A stretch of DNA of 64,000 bases from Flavobacterium sp. 5 (GCF_002813295.1 NZ_PHUE01000001.1:1364001-1428000); one strand, 5' to 3'; counted from the stretch's first letter, positions 52,236 through 62,108 are shown. Numbers and translations are program-made. The notes: generated by a model not told the origin, from the letters alone.

Positions 52236-55193
52236 ATGAAAAAATCGATTTTATTTTTTTTACTACTATCCAATTTTCTTGGATTCGCACAATATACTGC
52301 AATCCCAGATCTAAATTTTGAAAAAGCATTAATCGATTTAGGTATTGATAGTGGCGTCACTGATGGTAAGGTATTAACAGCTAGTGTAAGTGGATTAACT
52401 AGCTTGGATGTTTCTGGCAAAAACATCACTAATTTAGCTGGAATTCAGGATTTTGTTGCTTTGAAAATCTTACATTGTACATCAAATCAATTAGTATCGT
52501 TAAATATTAGTGAAAATACATCCTTAAGAATACTATATTGTGATTTAAATCAATTAACATCATTAGATACAAGTAACAACACAGTATTGTTTACACTTCA
52601 TTGTGAGTCCAATCGATTAGCGGCATTAAATTTAAGTGAAAACACAGAATTAACAGATTTGATTTGTTCTTCAAATCAATTAACATCATTAGATATTGCT
52701 AATCAAAAGAAATTATGGTACTTGGGCTGTTCTTCAAATAGATTAACATCATTAGATATTAGTGAAAATACAGCATTATGGTCTTTATCTTGTGATTCAA
52801 ATAAATTAACTACATTAGATATAAGTGTAAACACAGAACTAGAGGCTTTGTATTGTTTTTCAAATCAATTAACCTCATTAGATATAAATAATCAAATGAA
52901 ATTGAAGTATTTTGATTGCTCTTCTAATCAACTAACCTCTCTTGATACCAGTAAAAACAAGGATTTATGGAATTTTTCCTGCGCTTCAAATCAGTTGAGT
53001 TATTTAAATATAAAGAATGGTAATAATTCAAATTTTAACACTATCTCCTTTTTAAGCAACCCAAAACTTACTTGTATCCTAGTTGATGATGCCACATATT
53101 CTAATACAAAATGGGTTGATAAAAAAGATGCTTCAGCTATTTTTTCTGAAAGTAACTGTACTTTAATTACTAATACAGCTCCTTCAATAACCGCTACAGG
53201 TAACCAATCATACTGTCCTATGACTAGCATCAACATAGTAACCGATGTTGAAATTACAGATCCAGATAATTTAGGATCTACAACTGTTAGCGTTCAAATT
53301 TCCTCTGGATATGTAAAAGGAGAGGATTTACTAAGTCTTAACAATGCATTATCACATCCTACTATTAAAAGTAGTTGGAATACTAATGAAGGTAAATTAA
53401 CTCTAACCAGTATAACTGGAAATCCAATGCCTTATAGTGATTTTGAAAATGCTATAAAAAACGTTCAATTTAACAGTTCATCACTATCACCTAGTGGCGT
53501 ACGAAACTTCTCCATTAGTATAGGCACAGGACAACTAAGTTACCTACCTAGAAACCAACATTATTATGAATATGTTGCTAACTTAGGAATAACTTGGACT
53601 AATGCAAGAGCTGCTGCAGAATTAAAAACATATTATGGACTTAAAGGTTATCTAGCGACCATTACTGCCGCAGATGAATCTCAACTCGCAGGAAAACAAG
53701 CCCCTGGAGCTGGATGGATAGGCGGAACCGATTCAGAAACTGAAGGAACTTGGAAATGGGTAACTGGTCCGGAAGCTGGAACTATTTTCTGGAATGGTCT
53801 TGCCAATGGATCAACACCAAATTTTGCTTTTTGGAATTCAGGCGAACCCAATCAAGCAGGCGATGAAGATTACGCTCACATTACTGCCCCGGGAGTAGGA
53901 GTAGCGGGATCTTGGAATGACTTAGCCGATGCAGGAAATCCAACCGGAGATTATCAACCCAAAGGATATATTGTAGAATATGGAGGAACGCCAGGAGATC
54001 CTGTTTTACAGCTATCGGCTAGTACAACTATAACAATTGCAAGTATATCAAACTATACAGCCGCATCAAGATGCGATGCTGGAACAGTTACACTTCAAGC
54101 AAAAGCTACAATGGGAATCATTAACTGGTATGATGCCTTGACGGGTGGTAACTACATGGGAGCTGGCACTAGTTTCACAACTCCTAATATAACTTCTACA
54201 ACTCCTTTTTATGCGGAAACTGTTACGGCGGGCTGTACTTCTACAAGAACAGCTGTAGAAGCTAAAATAATTAACACACCAACAATTACAAGTATTAACA
54301 CAACTTTGACCAACTGCGGGCCTGGAGTTTTCACATTAAAAGCCACCCCCACCGAAGGATCAATAAATTGGTATTCACAAAATGGAGGATCTATTGTAGG
54401 AACTGGATTATCCTACACAACTCCAAATATTTCCACCAATACTACCTATTATGCAGAAGCCGTTAATAATGGATGCATCAATAGTACAAAAAGTACTGTT
54501 GACTTAATTGTTTATCCGCTCCCTATAGTAAATAATGAATCTACTACGAAGTGTGTTTTACAAACCATTACTTTAGATGCTGGCATTCCTAATCTGACTT
54601 ACAAATGGTCAACAGGTGCAATAACACAAACTATAGATGTAGTACAAAAAGGAACTTATACAGTTCTAGTAACAAGTCTTGTTCCCGAAAGCTGCACAAA
54701 TAAAAAAACAATCGAAGTAATCGAAAATAATATTCCTGAAATAAAAAACATTCTAGTAGACGAAACAACTGTTACTATAGAACTAGTAAAAAGCGAAAAT
54801 TATTTTGAGTACTCAATTGACAATATTACCTATCAAAGCTCTAATGTATTTACAAATGTATCAAGTGGATTACACATGGCTTATGTTCGAGATACAAATC
54901 TTTGCAGTGAGGACAATAAACCATTTATAGTAATTATTGTTCCAAAATATTTCACTCCAAATAATGATGGCTATAATGACTTTTGGGAAGTAAAAGGCTT
55001 ATTAAATTATCCGTTATCTGAAGTAACTATTTTTGATCGTTATGGAAAATTAATCACCCAACTTAATAGTTCAAACCATAGTTGGGATGGCACTTTTAAT
55101 AAACAACAATTACCTGCGACTGATTATTGGTATGTTATAAAATTAGACAAGAACAGCCCTGAATTCAAAGGTCACTTTTCTTTGAAAAGATAA
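52236..55193 (+). CDS. Large secreted surface protein: LRR, C-type-lectin-like and T9SS type B sorting domain
   Basis: A protein of 985 aa. Order of parts: signal peptide (about residues 1-18); nine 21-residue leucine-rich repeats (about 75-263), each with the pattern L-C-SN-LTSLDIS and a Cys at the same place; a spacer; a C-type-lectin-like domain (about 435-585, GWIGGTDSETEGTWKWVTG and FWNSGEPNQAGDEDY); Ig-like modules (about 605-770); and at the C-terminus (about 904-985) the gliding-motility/T9SS type B sorting domain YFTPNNDGYNDFW. It should be exported by the T9SS and may be an adhesin. The ligand is unknown. Confidence 0.88.
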   Translation: MKKSILFFLLLSNFLGFAQYTAIPDLNFEKALIDLGIDSGVTDGKVLTASVSGLTSLDVSGKNITNLAGIQDFVALKILHCTSNQLVSLNISENTSLRILYCDLNQLTSLDTSNNTVLFTLHCESNRLAALNLSENTELTDLICSSNQLTSLDIANQKKLWYLGCSSNRLTSLDISENTALWSLSCDSNKLTTLDISVNTELEALYCFSNQLTSLDINNQMKLKYFDCSSNQLTSLDTSKNKDLWNFSCASNQLSYLNIKNGNNSNFNTISFLSNPKLTCILVDDATYSNTKWVDKKDASAIFSESNCTLITNTAPSITATGNQSYCPMTSINIVTDVEITDPDNLGSTTVSVQISSGYVKGEDLLSLNNALSHPTIKSSWNTNEGKLTLTSITGNPMPYSDFENAIKNVQFNSSSLSPSGVRNFSISIGTGQLSYLPRNQHYYEYVANLGITWTNARAAAELKTYYGLKGYLATITAADESQLAGKQAPGAGWIGGTDSETEGTWKWVTGPEAGTIFWNGLANGSTPNFAFWNSGEPNQAGDEDYAHITAPGVGVAGSWNDLADAGNPTGDYQPKGYIVEYGGTPGDPVLQLSASTTITIASISNYTAASRCDAGTVTLQAKATMGIINWYDALTGGNYMGAGTSFTTPNITSTTPFYAETVTAGCTSTRTAVEAKIINTPTITSINTTLTNCGPGVFTLKATPTEGSINWYSQNGGSIVGTGLSYTTPNISTNTTYYAEAVNNGCINSTKSTVDLIVYPLPIVNNESTTKCVLQTITLDAGIPNLTYKWSTGAITQTIDVVQKGTYTVLVTSLVPESCTNKKTIEVIENNIPEIKNILVDETTVTIELVKSENYFEYSIDNITYQSSNVFTNVSSGLHMAYVRDTNLCSEDNKPFIVIIVPKYFTPNNDGYNDFWEVKGLLNYPLSEVTIFDRYGKLITQLNSSNHSWDGTFNKQQLPATDYWYVIKLDKNSPEFKGHFSLKR

Positions 55194-55195
55194 TA

Positions 55196-56341
55196 CTAGA
55201 CAGTATTTTTTAGTTGAATTTTATTTAAAACAAAAAGATAATCCTCTTGATTGCTTACAAAATCACGATCGGAAACATCAATAACCAAAACATTTAAATC
55301 GGTTTGGTTTTTGATATATTCCAAGTATCCTTTATTTATTTTTTCTAAATATTCTGCGGTAATATCTTGCTCGTAACTCCTGCCACGATTTTTTATATTT
55401 TGCAATAAACGATCTGTATTTTGATAAAGATAAATATACAAATCAGGCTTTGGCATTTCTTTATAAATTATATCAAAAAGGGTACGATATAAACGAAATT
55501 CATCAACTTCTAAAGTAATTTTAGAAAATAATAACGATTTAAAAATATGATAATCAGCAATAATAAAATCTTTAAACAAATCAAATTGCGATAAATCATC
55601 TGACAATTGCTGATACCTATCCGCTAAGAAAGACATCTCTAATGAAAAAGCATACCGACTTTGATCTTCATAGAATTTAGGCAAAAAAGGGTTATCTGCA
55701 AAACGTTCTAAAACAGTTTTAGCATTAAAATCCTGAGCCAATTTTAGAGCCAATGTTGATTTACCTGCACCAATATTTCCTTCAATAGCAATATAATTAT
55801 ACTGATTTAATCGAATAGAATTTAAAGGATTAATTAATTCTTGAACTACTTCACAAGAACTATCATCGGTTGTTATCTGAATTAACTCTGGAATTGTTTT
55901 TTTCAAAATAGGATGTACCCAATCTAAATTTAAATCCTGAAAAGGCAACAAAACAAATTTCCTGTTTTGCATCAACGGATGTGGAACTTGAAGATGTTCA
56001 ACATCAATAATTTCAGAATCAAAAGCGATCAAATCAATATCAATAATTCTGGATTGATATCCTGCATTTTCATTGCGAATACGCCCAAGTTTTTTTTCAA
56101 CTATTAAAACTTCTTCCAAAATTTGCTCAGAAGTTTTGGTAGTATGCAAAACCAAAGCACAATTATAGAATGCTTCACTTTCAAATCCCCAAGAAGGCGT
56201 TTCATATAAATTAGAAACTTTAATAATAGTTCCAATTTCCTGATGAATCAACTCCAAGCACAATTCGATGTTTGTCAACCGATTGCCTTGATTACTTCCT
56301 AGAGATAAAATGACTTGATGCTGTAATTCCATATTAACCAC
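55196..56341 (-). CDS. folK: Fusion: HPPK (FolK) and deoxynucleoside kinase
   Basis: Residues about 5-160 form 6-hydroxymethyl-7,8-dihydropterin pyrophosphokinase of folate synthesis: ILSLGSNQGNRLTNI, YETPSWGFES, EKKLGRIRNENAG, RIIDIDLIAFD and PHPLMQNRKFVLLP. Residues about 182-380 form a deoxynucleoside kinase with P-loop EGNIGAGKSTLALKLA, and an ERFADNPFL and NRGRSYEQDI core. The fusion is known in Flavobacteriia. The start may be Met4 (56332). Its 3' end is 2 nt from the large surface protein, convergent. Confidence 0.9.
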   Translation of the reverse strand: MVNMELQHQVILSLGSNQGNRLTNIELCLELIHQEIGTIIKVSNLYETPSWGFESEAFYNCALVLHTTKTSEQILEEVLIVEKKLGRIRNENAGYQSRIIDIDLIAFDSEIIDVEHLQVPHPLMQNRKFVLLPFQDLNLDWVHPILKKTIPELIQITTDDSSCEVVQELINPLNSIRLNQYNYIAIEGNIGAGKSTLALKLAQDFNAKTVLERFADNPFLPKFYEDQSRYAFSLEMSFLADRYQQLSDDLSQFDLFKDFIIADYHIFKSLLFSKITLEVDEFRLYRTLFDIIYKEMPKPDLYIYLYQNTDRLLQNIKNRGRSYEQDITAEYLEKINKGYLEYIKNQTDLNVLVIDVSDRDFVSNQEDYLFVLNKIQLKNTV

Positions 56342-56371
56342 AAATTAAGTAAAAGAATTTTAGAATAACAG

Positions 56372-56379
56372 TATATTTG
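56372..56379 (+). promoter_or_regulatory. -7 element of sppA
   Basis: TATATTTG matches TAnnTTTG, 79 nt before the ATG at 56459. Confidence 0.45.
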
Positions 56380-56458
56380 CTGACAGTGTTGCAATTTATT
56401 TTTATTCATAACTGTAACAAATCAACACTTTTAAATACTTATCTATAAAATAGAATTT

Positions 56459-58216
56459 ATGAGATTTTTAGGAAACGTAATAGCTACCATCATTGGTATT
56501 TTTGTTTTTTTTATGTTGTTTTTCTTTGGAATAGTACTAATCAGTGCGCTTTTTGGAGGCGAGTCTGAAGGTATTGAAGTCAAAAGCAATTCAGTTATCG
56601 AATTGAACTTGGAAAACATATCAAATGATTATGCCGGAAAATATAAAGATCCGTGGATTGACATCTTTTCAGAGAAAAAAAGTGTTGGCCTTACAGATAT
56701 TATTAATGCCATTACTGCTGCAAAAACAGATAGTGACATTGAAGGAATATCAATTTTAAACCAAAATTCCTCTTTAGGATTAGCTCAAAGCAAAGAACTT
56801 AGAGAAGCTTTGAATGATTTCAAAAAATCAGGAAAGTTTGTTATGGCCTATGCTAATGATTATTCACAAAAAGATTATTATTTAAACTCTGTTGCTAATA
56901 CAATTTACTTAAATCCAGCTGGAGACCTTGACTTTAAAGGATTATCGACTGAGGTTATGTTCTTTAAAGATCTTCAAGAAAAATCAGGAATAAAAATGGA
57001 AGTTATACGTCACGGAAAATACAAAAGTGCCGTTGAACCTTTCCTTGAAAACAAAATGAGTGATGCCAATAGAGAGCAAACGACTGCTTTGTTAAATTCA
57101 GTTTGGAGTTCTGTACTTACTGATATTTCGACAAGCCGCCATATACCTGTTACTCGCTTAAACGAAATTGCAACAGGCTTATTAGCACGCACTCCCGAAA
57201 TGGCAAAAGCAAATAAACTTATCGACGTTGTTGCTTATGAAGATGTTTATCATAACGCTATCAAAAAAGCTTTGAATGTAACCACTGATGAGGATTATAA
57301 TAAAGTATCAATATCCGATTATGCTCAAAAAATAGCAACAACTTCAATACTTTCAGAAACAGATAATCAAATTGCTGTAATCTATGCTCAAGGAGAAATT
57401 CAAAGTGGCGAGGGTGATGTCGATGTAATTGGTGAAGGATCTATGCGTCGTTCATTCCAAGAAGCTAGAAAAAACAAAGACATCAAAGCCATTGTTCTTC
57501 GTGTAGATAGTCCAGGAGGAAGTGCTTTGACATCTGATTTAATTTGGAGAGAAATTGAATTAACTAAAAAAGTAAAACCTGTTGTGGTTTCCATGGGGAA
57601 TTATGCAGCTTCTGGAGGATATTATATTTCATGTAATGCTAATACCATTTTTGCCGAAAAAAATACCATTACGGGATCTATCGGAGTTTTTGGAGTTTTA
57701 CCAAACTTTAGCCAGTTGTCAAGCAAAATTGGAATCAATACAGAACAAGTAACCACAAATGAAAATGCCAACTACAGTCCGTTTGTACCTTTAAATGAAA
57801 AATTCAAAAATGTAACTCTAGAAGGAATCGAACGCGTATATAAAACATTTGTAACACATGTTGCCGAAGGCAGAAAAATGACTTTTGCACAAGTAGATTC
57901 AATTGCACAAGGTCGCGTTTGGACAGGTACAGAAGCTAAGAGAATTGGTTTGGTTGATAAAATTGGAAATCTAAATGATGCTATAAAAGAAGCGGCTTCA
58001 TTAGCTAAAATAAAAGACTACTCAACTCAAAACTTCCCTGAATACGAAAAAGATTTTGCAGATGTATTTGCAAAACTTCCTTTTGCAAAATCAAAAGAAG
58101 CGTTAATCAAAGAGGAAATCGGAGAACAAAACTACTTCCTTCTACAACAAATTAAGAAAGTACAACTCCAGAAAGGAATCCAAGCAAGAATGCCTTTTGA
58201 AATTTCGATACAGTAA
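56459..58216 (+). CDS. sppA: Signal peptide peptidase SppA, 67-kDa type
   Basis: Degrades cleaved signal peptides in the inner membrane. One N-terminal membrane segment (about residues 5-30) anchors two tandem ClpP-like domains. The general-base Lys189 in GKYKSAVEPF is in the first domain and the nucleophile Ser385 in GNYAASGGYYIS in the second, so the active site is formed across both, as in the E. coli enzyme. Length 585 aa is in line. A terminator follows. Confidence 0.94.
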   Translation: MRFLGNVIATIIGIFVFFMLFFFGIVLISALFGGESEGIEVKSNSVIELNLENISNDYAGKYKDPWIDIFSEKKSVGLTDIINAITAAKTDSDIEGISILNQNSSLGLAQSKELREALNDFKKSGKFVMAYANDYSQKDYYLNSVANTIYLNPAGDLDFKGLSTEVMFFKDLQEKSGIKMEVIRHGKYKSAVEPFLENKMSDANREQTTALLNSVWSSVLTDISTSRHIPVTRLNEIATGLLARTPEMAKANKLIDVVAYEDVYHNAIKKALNVTTDEDYNKVSISDYAQKIATTSILSETDNQIAVIYAQGEIQSGEGDVDVIGEGSMRRSFQEARKNKDIKAIVLRVDSPGGSALTSDLIWREIELTKKVKPVVVSMGNYAASGGYYISCNANTIFAEKNTITGSIGVFGVLPNFSQLSSKIGINTEQVTTNENANYSPFVPLNEKFKNVTLEGIERVYKTFVTHVAEGRKMTFAQVDSIAQGRVWTGTEAKRIGLVDKIGNLNDAIKEAASLAKIKDYSTQNFPEYEKDFADVFAKLPFAKSKEALIKEEIGEQNYFLLQQIKKVQLQKGIQARMPFEISIQ

Positions 58217-58239
58217 TTTTTTAAAAGATAATAAATCCC

Positions 58240-58278
58240 AAACCCTTTCCGTTTTGAACTGAAAGGGTTTCTTTTTAT
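58240..58278 (+). terminator. Rho-independent terminator after sppA
   Basis: AAACCCTTTC and GAAAGGGTTT form a stem with a 10- to 12-nt loop, followed by CTTTTT. Confidence 0.88.
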
Positions 58279-58310
58279 AAATTTAATAGAACACCTAATT
58301 AATAAACGCT

Positions 58311-58318
58311 TATTTTTG
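58311..58318 (+). promoter_or_regulatory. -7 element of the AsmA-like gene
   Basis: TATTTTTG matches TAnnTTTG, 29 nt before the ATG at 58348. Confidence 0.55.
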
Positions 58319-58347
58319 TAAATAATAACCCAAATTATTAAACCTAT

Positions 58348-60984
58348 ATGCTAAAGAAAATTTTAAAAATCGTTGGAATTGTATTGATTGTACTTGCAGC
58401 TTCCTTATTCGCAATTCCGTATTTCTTTAAAGACCAAATAAAAGCAAAAATCACTGAGGCCATCAACGAAAAAGTAGATGCCAAAGTTTCTTTTGCGGAT
58501 GCTGATTTAAGTCTATTCAAAAACTTTCCAAAAGCTACAGTAACTCTTGACCAGTTATTAATTATTAATAAAGCTCCTTTTGAAGGAGACACACTGGTTT
58601 CTTTAGGAGAATTGAATTTAAAAATGTCAATCAAAGAATTGTTTAAAGGAAAAGATGAAGCAATGCAGATTGAAGGAATAACTTCAAAAAATGGTTTCAT
58701 CAATATTATCTTTAATAAAGATGGAATTGGGAATTTTGACATTGCCTTAAAAGACAATAAACCTAAAGAGGATGATACCAAAAGCAAACCATTATCATTA
58801 AAAATTCAGAAGTATCAAATTGAAAACTTCAAGTTTCAATACTTCGATGAAACCTCTCAAATGCGAATGGTTATTGATAGTTTAAACCATGAAGGCACTG
58901 GTGATTTCAGCGGTTCAAAATTAGACTTAGATACTAAATCTACTGCCAAAGTATCATTTGATATGGGCAAAATCAATTATATGAAGAATGTTTCCTTATC
59001 ATTGGATGCCGTTTTAGGAATTGATTTAGACAAAAGCAAATACACTTTTAAAGAAAATAAAGCATTAATCAATCAATTGCCATTGGAATTTGATGGTTTT
59101 ATACAAATGGTTGAAACTGGACAAGTATATGATTTGAAATTCAAAACACCAACATCCTCATTCAAGAACTTTTTAGGATTGATTCCTTCTGCTTATTCTT
59201 CAAGTTTAGAAGGTGTAAAAACTACTGGAGATTTTACAGTTAAAGGTTTTGCTAAAGGAATGCTTACCGATACTACTATTCCAAAATTTAGCATTGCAAT
59301 TGCTTCCAATAACGGTTCTTTTCAATATCCGAACTTCCCAAAATCGGTTCAAAGTATTGTTATTGATACAAAAATCGTAAATGAAACGGGTGTCATGAAT
59401 GACACTTATGTGAATCTAGATAAACTTTCTTTTAGAATCGATCAAGATGTTTTTGATGCTAAAGCCAATATAAGAAACATCAGTACTAATGCATTGGTCG
59501 ATGCAGCTTTGAAAGGAACTATTAATTTAGCTAATTTGTCTAAAGCATATCCTGTAAAACTGGAAAAGCCACTTACTGGAATCTTGAAAGCTAATGTTAC
59601 TACCAAATTCGATATGGCTTCGGTAGAAAAAAGTCAGTACCAAAACATAAATAATGCAGGAACTATTGGTTTAACTGGATTTAATTATGATGATGGTAAC
59701 GGTAAAAACATGAACATAAGCAATGCTTTGGTACAATTTAACCCTAGTCAGGTAAATCTAAAACAATTTAATGCCAAAACTGGAAAAAGTGACATCAGTG
59801 TTACGGGTGTTTTGGATAATTTTTATGGTTTTATGTTTAGAAAACAAGAGCTGAAAGGAAATTTCAACATGTCTTCTAATCAACTTGTTGTTAGTGATTT
59901 TATGACAACAAGTACAGCTCCAACTACTACGGGAACAACCGAAACTAAAGCGCCTGCAAAAACTACTAAAGCAGAACCATTAAAAATTCCTGCTTTCTTA
60001 AATTGCACACTTACTGCAAAAGCCAATACTGTTTTGTATGACAACCTTACATTAAAAGCTGTTTCGGGTAAAATGATTATCAAAGATGAGAAGGCTTCAT
60101 TGGTAGATGTAAAAACATCGATTTTTGGAGGGACAATTGGTGCGAATGGATCGGTTTCTACAAAAGGAAAGACTCCAGTTTTTGACATGAATCTTAATTT
60201 AAACCAAGTGGATATTCAACAAAGTTTCACTCAATTGGAAATGTTGAAAAAAATAGCTCCATTGGCTGGTGTTGTAAATGGAAAAATAAATACTACTATT
60301 AAACTGAATGGAAATCTGAATGCTACTGAAATGACTCCTGATCTAAATTCACTTTCGGGAGATTTGATTGGGCAATTGCTTTCTACTACTATCAATTCTA
60401 ACAATTCTACTTTATTAAAAGCGTTGACTTCTAATTTGAAATTTATTGATTTAAGTAAAGTTAATCTTAATGATATAAAAGCTGCTTTGACTTTTAAAGA
60501 TGGTAAAGTGAATGTAAAACCATTTGATATCAAATATCAAGATATCAAAGCAACAATTGGTGGAACGCATGGTTTTGACCAAAGTATGGATTACAACATT
60601 AAGTTTAATGTTCCTGCCAAATATTTAGGTAAAGAAGCTAATGCTTTTATCGCTAAAATGTCTCCTGCTGATGCTGCTAAATTTGACAATATTCCAGTTA
60701 CCGCATTAATGACTGGTAACTTTAGTAATCCTAAGGTTTCTACAGATATGAAAACAGTGATGACTAACCTGACTATGCAATTGGCCAAACAACAGTCGGA
60801 TAAATTAGTTAAAAAAGGATCTGCAGAATTAGACAAATTACTAAGCGGCAGTAAAAAAACGGAGACTGATACTACTAAAACTGCTACTCAAAAAGAAGAT
60901 ATTAAAAAGAAAGCCGGTGATTTATTGAATGGTTTATTTAAGAAGAAGAAACCAGCAGAACCTGCTCCTGCATCAAATAATTAA
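58348..60984 (+). CDS. AsmA-family envelope protein
   Basis: A protein of 878 aa with one N-terminal membrane segment (about residues 5-25) and a very long periplasmic region of amphipathic beta-strands. The N-terminal AsmA block (VSFADADLSLFKNFPKATVTLDQLLI) and the C-terminal AsmA block (LSGDLIGQLLSTTI, then DGKVNVKPFDIKYQDIKATIGG) are present. Relatives in the AsmA/TamB/VPS13-like group bridge phospholipids between the membranes; the same role here is inference. A Lys/Thr-rich tail follows. Confidence 0.87.
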   Translation: MLKKILKIVGIVLIVLAASLFAIPYFFKDQIKAKITEAINEKVDAKVSFADADLSLFKNFPKATVTLDQLLIINKAPFEGDTLVSLGELNLKMSIKELFKGKDEAMQIEGITSKNGFINIIFNKDGIGNFDIALKDNKPKEDDTKSKPLSLKIQKYQIENFKFQYFDETSQMRMVIDSLNHEGTGDFSGSKLDLDTKSTAKVSFDMGKINYMKNVSLSLDAVLGIDLDKSKYTFKENKALINQLPLEFDGFIQMVETGQVYDLKFKTPTSSFKNFLGLIPSAYSSSLEGVKTTGDFTVKGFAKGMLTDTTIPKFSIAIASNNGSFQYPNFPKSVQSIVIDTKIVNETGVMNDTYVNLDKLSFRIDQDVFDAKANIRNISTNALVDAALKGTINLANLSKAYPVKLEKPLTGILKANVTTKFDMASVEKSQYQNINNAGTIGLTGFNYDDGNGKNMNISNALVQFNPSQVNLKQFNAKTGKSDISVTGVLDNFYGFMFRKQELKGNFNMSSNQLVVSDFMTTSTAPTTTGTTETKAPAKTTKAEPLKIPAFLNCTLTAKANTVLYDNLTLKAVSGKMIIKDEKASLVDVKTSIFGGTIGANGSVSTKGKTPVFDMNLNLNQVDIQQSFTQLEMLKKIAPLAGVVNGKINTTIKLNGNLNATEMTPDLNSLSGDLIGQLLSTTINSNNSTLLKALTSNLKFIDLSKVNLNDIKAALTFKDGKVNVKPFDIKYQDIKATIGGTHGFDQSMDYNIKFNVPAKYLGKEANAFIAKMSPADAAKFDNIPVTALMTGNFSNPKVSTDMKTVMTNLTMQLAKQQSDKLVKKGSAELDKLLSGSKKTETDTTKTATQKEDIKKKAGDLLNGLFKKKKPAEPAPASNN

Positions 60985-60989
60985 AATAT

Positions 60990-61029
60990 GAAAGCCGTCT
61001 CACATTACAATTGGAGACGGCTTTTTTTA
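60990..61029 (+). terminator. Rho-independent terminator after the AsmA-like gene
   Basis: AAAGCCGTCTC and GAGACGGCTTT form a strong stem and are followed by T. Confidence 0.92.
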
Positions 61030-61047
61030 TTTAACAGTTTAAATTAT

Positions 61048-61512
61048 TTACTTGTTGTCTTTCTCTTCCGTTTCTGTGAATACTAAGTCAATGGGTTCCC
61101 ATAGCTCTATTTTGTTTCCTTCGGAGTCCATGATGTGGACAAATTTACCGTATTCGACGGCTTCAATTTCATCGAGGATGGTTACTCCGTTTGCTTTTAG
61201 GTTATTTACAAGAGCTTCGATGTTTTGGACTCTGTAATTGATCATGAATTCCTTTTTGGATGGTTTGAAATATTCGCTTCCGTTTTTAAAGGGGCTCCAC
61301 TGGAGGTAATTTATTTCGTCGGGGTTGTTTGTGTTTCTGGATTCAAAGGTAGACCCCCATTCATTGACATCAAATCCTAAGTTTTTGGCGTACCATTCTC
61401 TGGTTTCGGATGGGTTGTCTGAGAAGAAGAAGATTCCGCCAATTCCTGTGACTTTTGGAATTACATCTTTTGGCGAAACTGTATTCTCTGTTTTATTTTT
61501 TGAGTCTTCCAT
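61048..61512 (-). CDS. VOC superfamily (glyoxalase-like) protein
   Basis: A protein of 154 aa with a single vicinal-oxygen-chelate domain: GIGGIFFFSDNPSETREWYAKNLGF (first beta-alpha-beta unit), then VNNLKANGVTILDEIEAVEYG and KFVHIMDSEGNKIELWEP, the Glu at the end being a typical metal ligand. A charged N-terminal tail of about 20 residues precedes it. Substrate unknown, as for most small VOC proteins. The gene stands alone. Confidence 0.87.
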   Translation of the reverse strand: MEDSKNKTENTVSPKDVIPKVTGIGGIFFFSDNPSETREWYAKNLGFDVNEWGSTFESRNTNNPDEINYLQWSPFKNGSEYFKPSKKEFMINYRVQNIEALVNNLKANGVTILDEIEAVEYGKFVHIMDSEGNKIELWEPIDLVFTETEEKDNK

Positions 61513-61653
61513 ACTTTTTGTCTTTTATTTGTTTATTCGTTTTTTGACTTATGAGTGTGAGTTTTCGACAGGGGAATACTAAGTTATGTAAATTATTGTT
61601 TGTGTTTCTTTATTTCTTTTTCTAATTATTTCTTGGAAGTAGTTGCTATTATA

Positions 61654-61758
61654 AATGCTGGAGGTTTATTTCTTTTTGCGGAAGAAAGAATTCTAAATGC
61701 GGAAGCCTCATTTCCTTTTGTGGAAGCAATATTTCTAATCGCGGGAGGGAGAATTCTT
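61654..61758. repeat. Degenerate 21-bp tandem repeat, five units
   Basis: Unit starts are 61654, 61675, 61696, 61717 and 61738. The common pattern is TGCGGAAG near the front and ATTTCT near the end, with several mismatches per unit. The period equals that of the array at 27901-28047 but the sequence is unrelated. The unit boundaries and count were read by eye. Confidence 0.75.
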
Positions 61759-61941
61759 TTAAAGAGGTTAAGACTTATTATTGCTAGTAATGTAACTCTA
61801 TATTATCGTTATGGAAGGATAGCCGTTTAGCGGGTTACACTCAGGAAAGAATTCGTTCGGGAACCAAGGAAGATTTATTTGACTGTATTACTTGCTTTAC
61901 TATATCGATTTATTCTCAAAATATTCTTGTGTCCTCGTTTT

Positions 61942-62089
61942 GCGTGAGGGATAGTAATGGAAAGCCCGCAGACAAGTGTAGCGATAGCGGAACTTGTTGA
62001 GGACTTGTAATAAATAGCCCGACAGCCACAAAGAAAAAGGGCTATACTCGTAAAGTAGATAGCCCATTTTCTTTGTGGGTGACACGCCC
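61942..62089 (-). repeat. Dispersed GGGCGTG...TCACGC element, long copy with internal hairpin
   Basis: Reverse complement of the element at 25928-26014, with shared end blocks GGGCGTG and ATCCCTCACGC and shared internal GTCGGGCT and GGGCTTTCC. It is longer (148 nt) because of an inserted inverted repeat (CACAAAGAAAA-GGGCTAT... with ATAGCCC-TTTTTCTTTGTG). It sits just beyond the DUF2797 gene 3' end. Confidence 0.75.
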
Positions 62090-62108
62090 AAACTCTAATG
62101 TTTTTTTT

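Larger units (their letters stand above)
61513..62108. other. Repeat-rich intergenic region
   Basis: No convincing gene in 596 bp. It holds a degenerate 21-bp repeat array (61654-61758) and a long copy of the GGGCGTG...TCACGC element (61942-62089), both entered separately. Base composition is somewhat higher in G/C than in neighbouring spacers. Confidence 0.65.

Noticed and set aside
61600..61830. Open frame of 76 codons over the second repeat array
   Set aside because: Same cause: a repeat with a 21-bp period. There is no plausible promoter, start context or domain.
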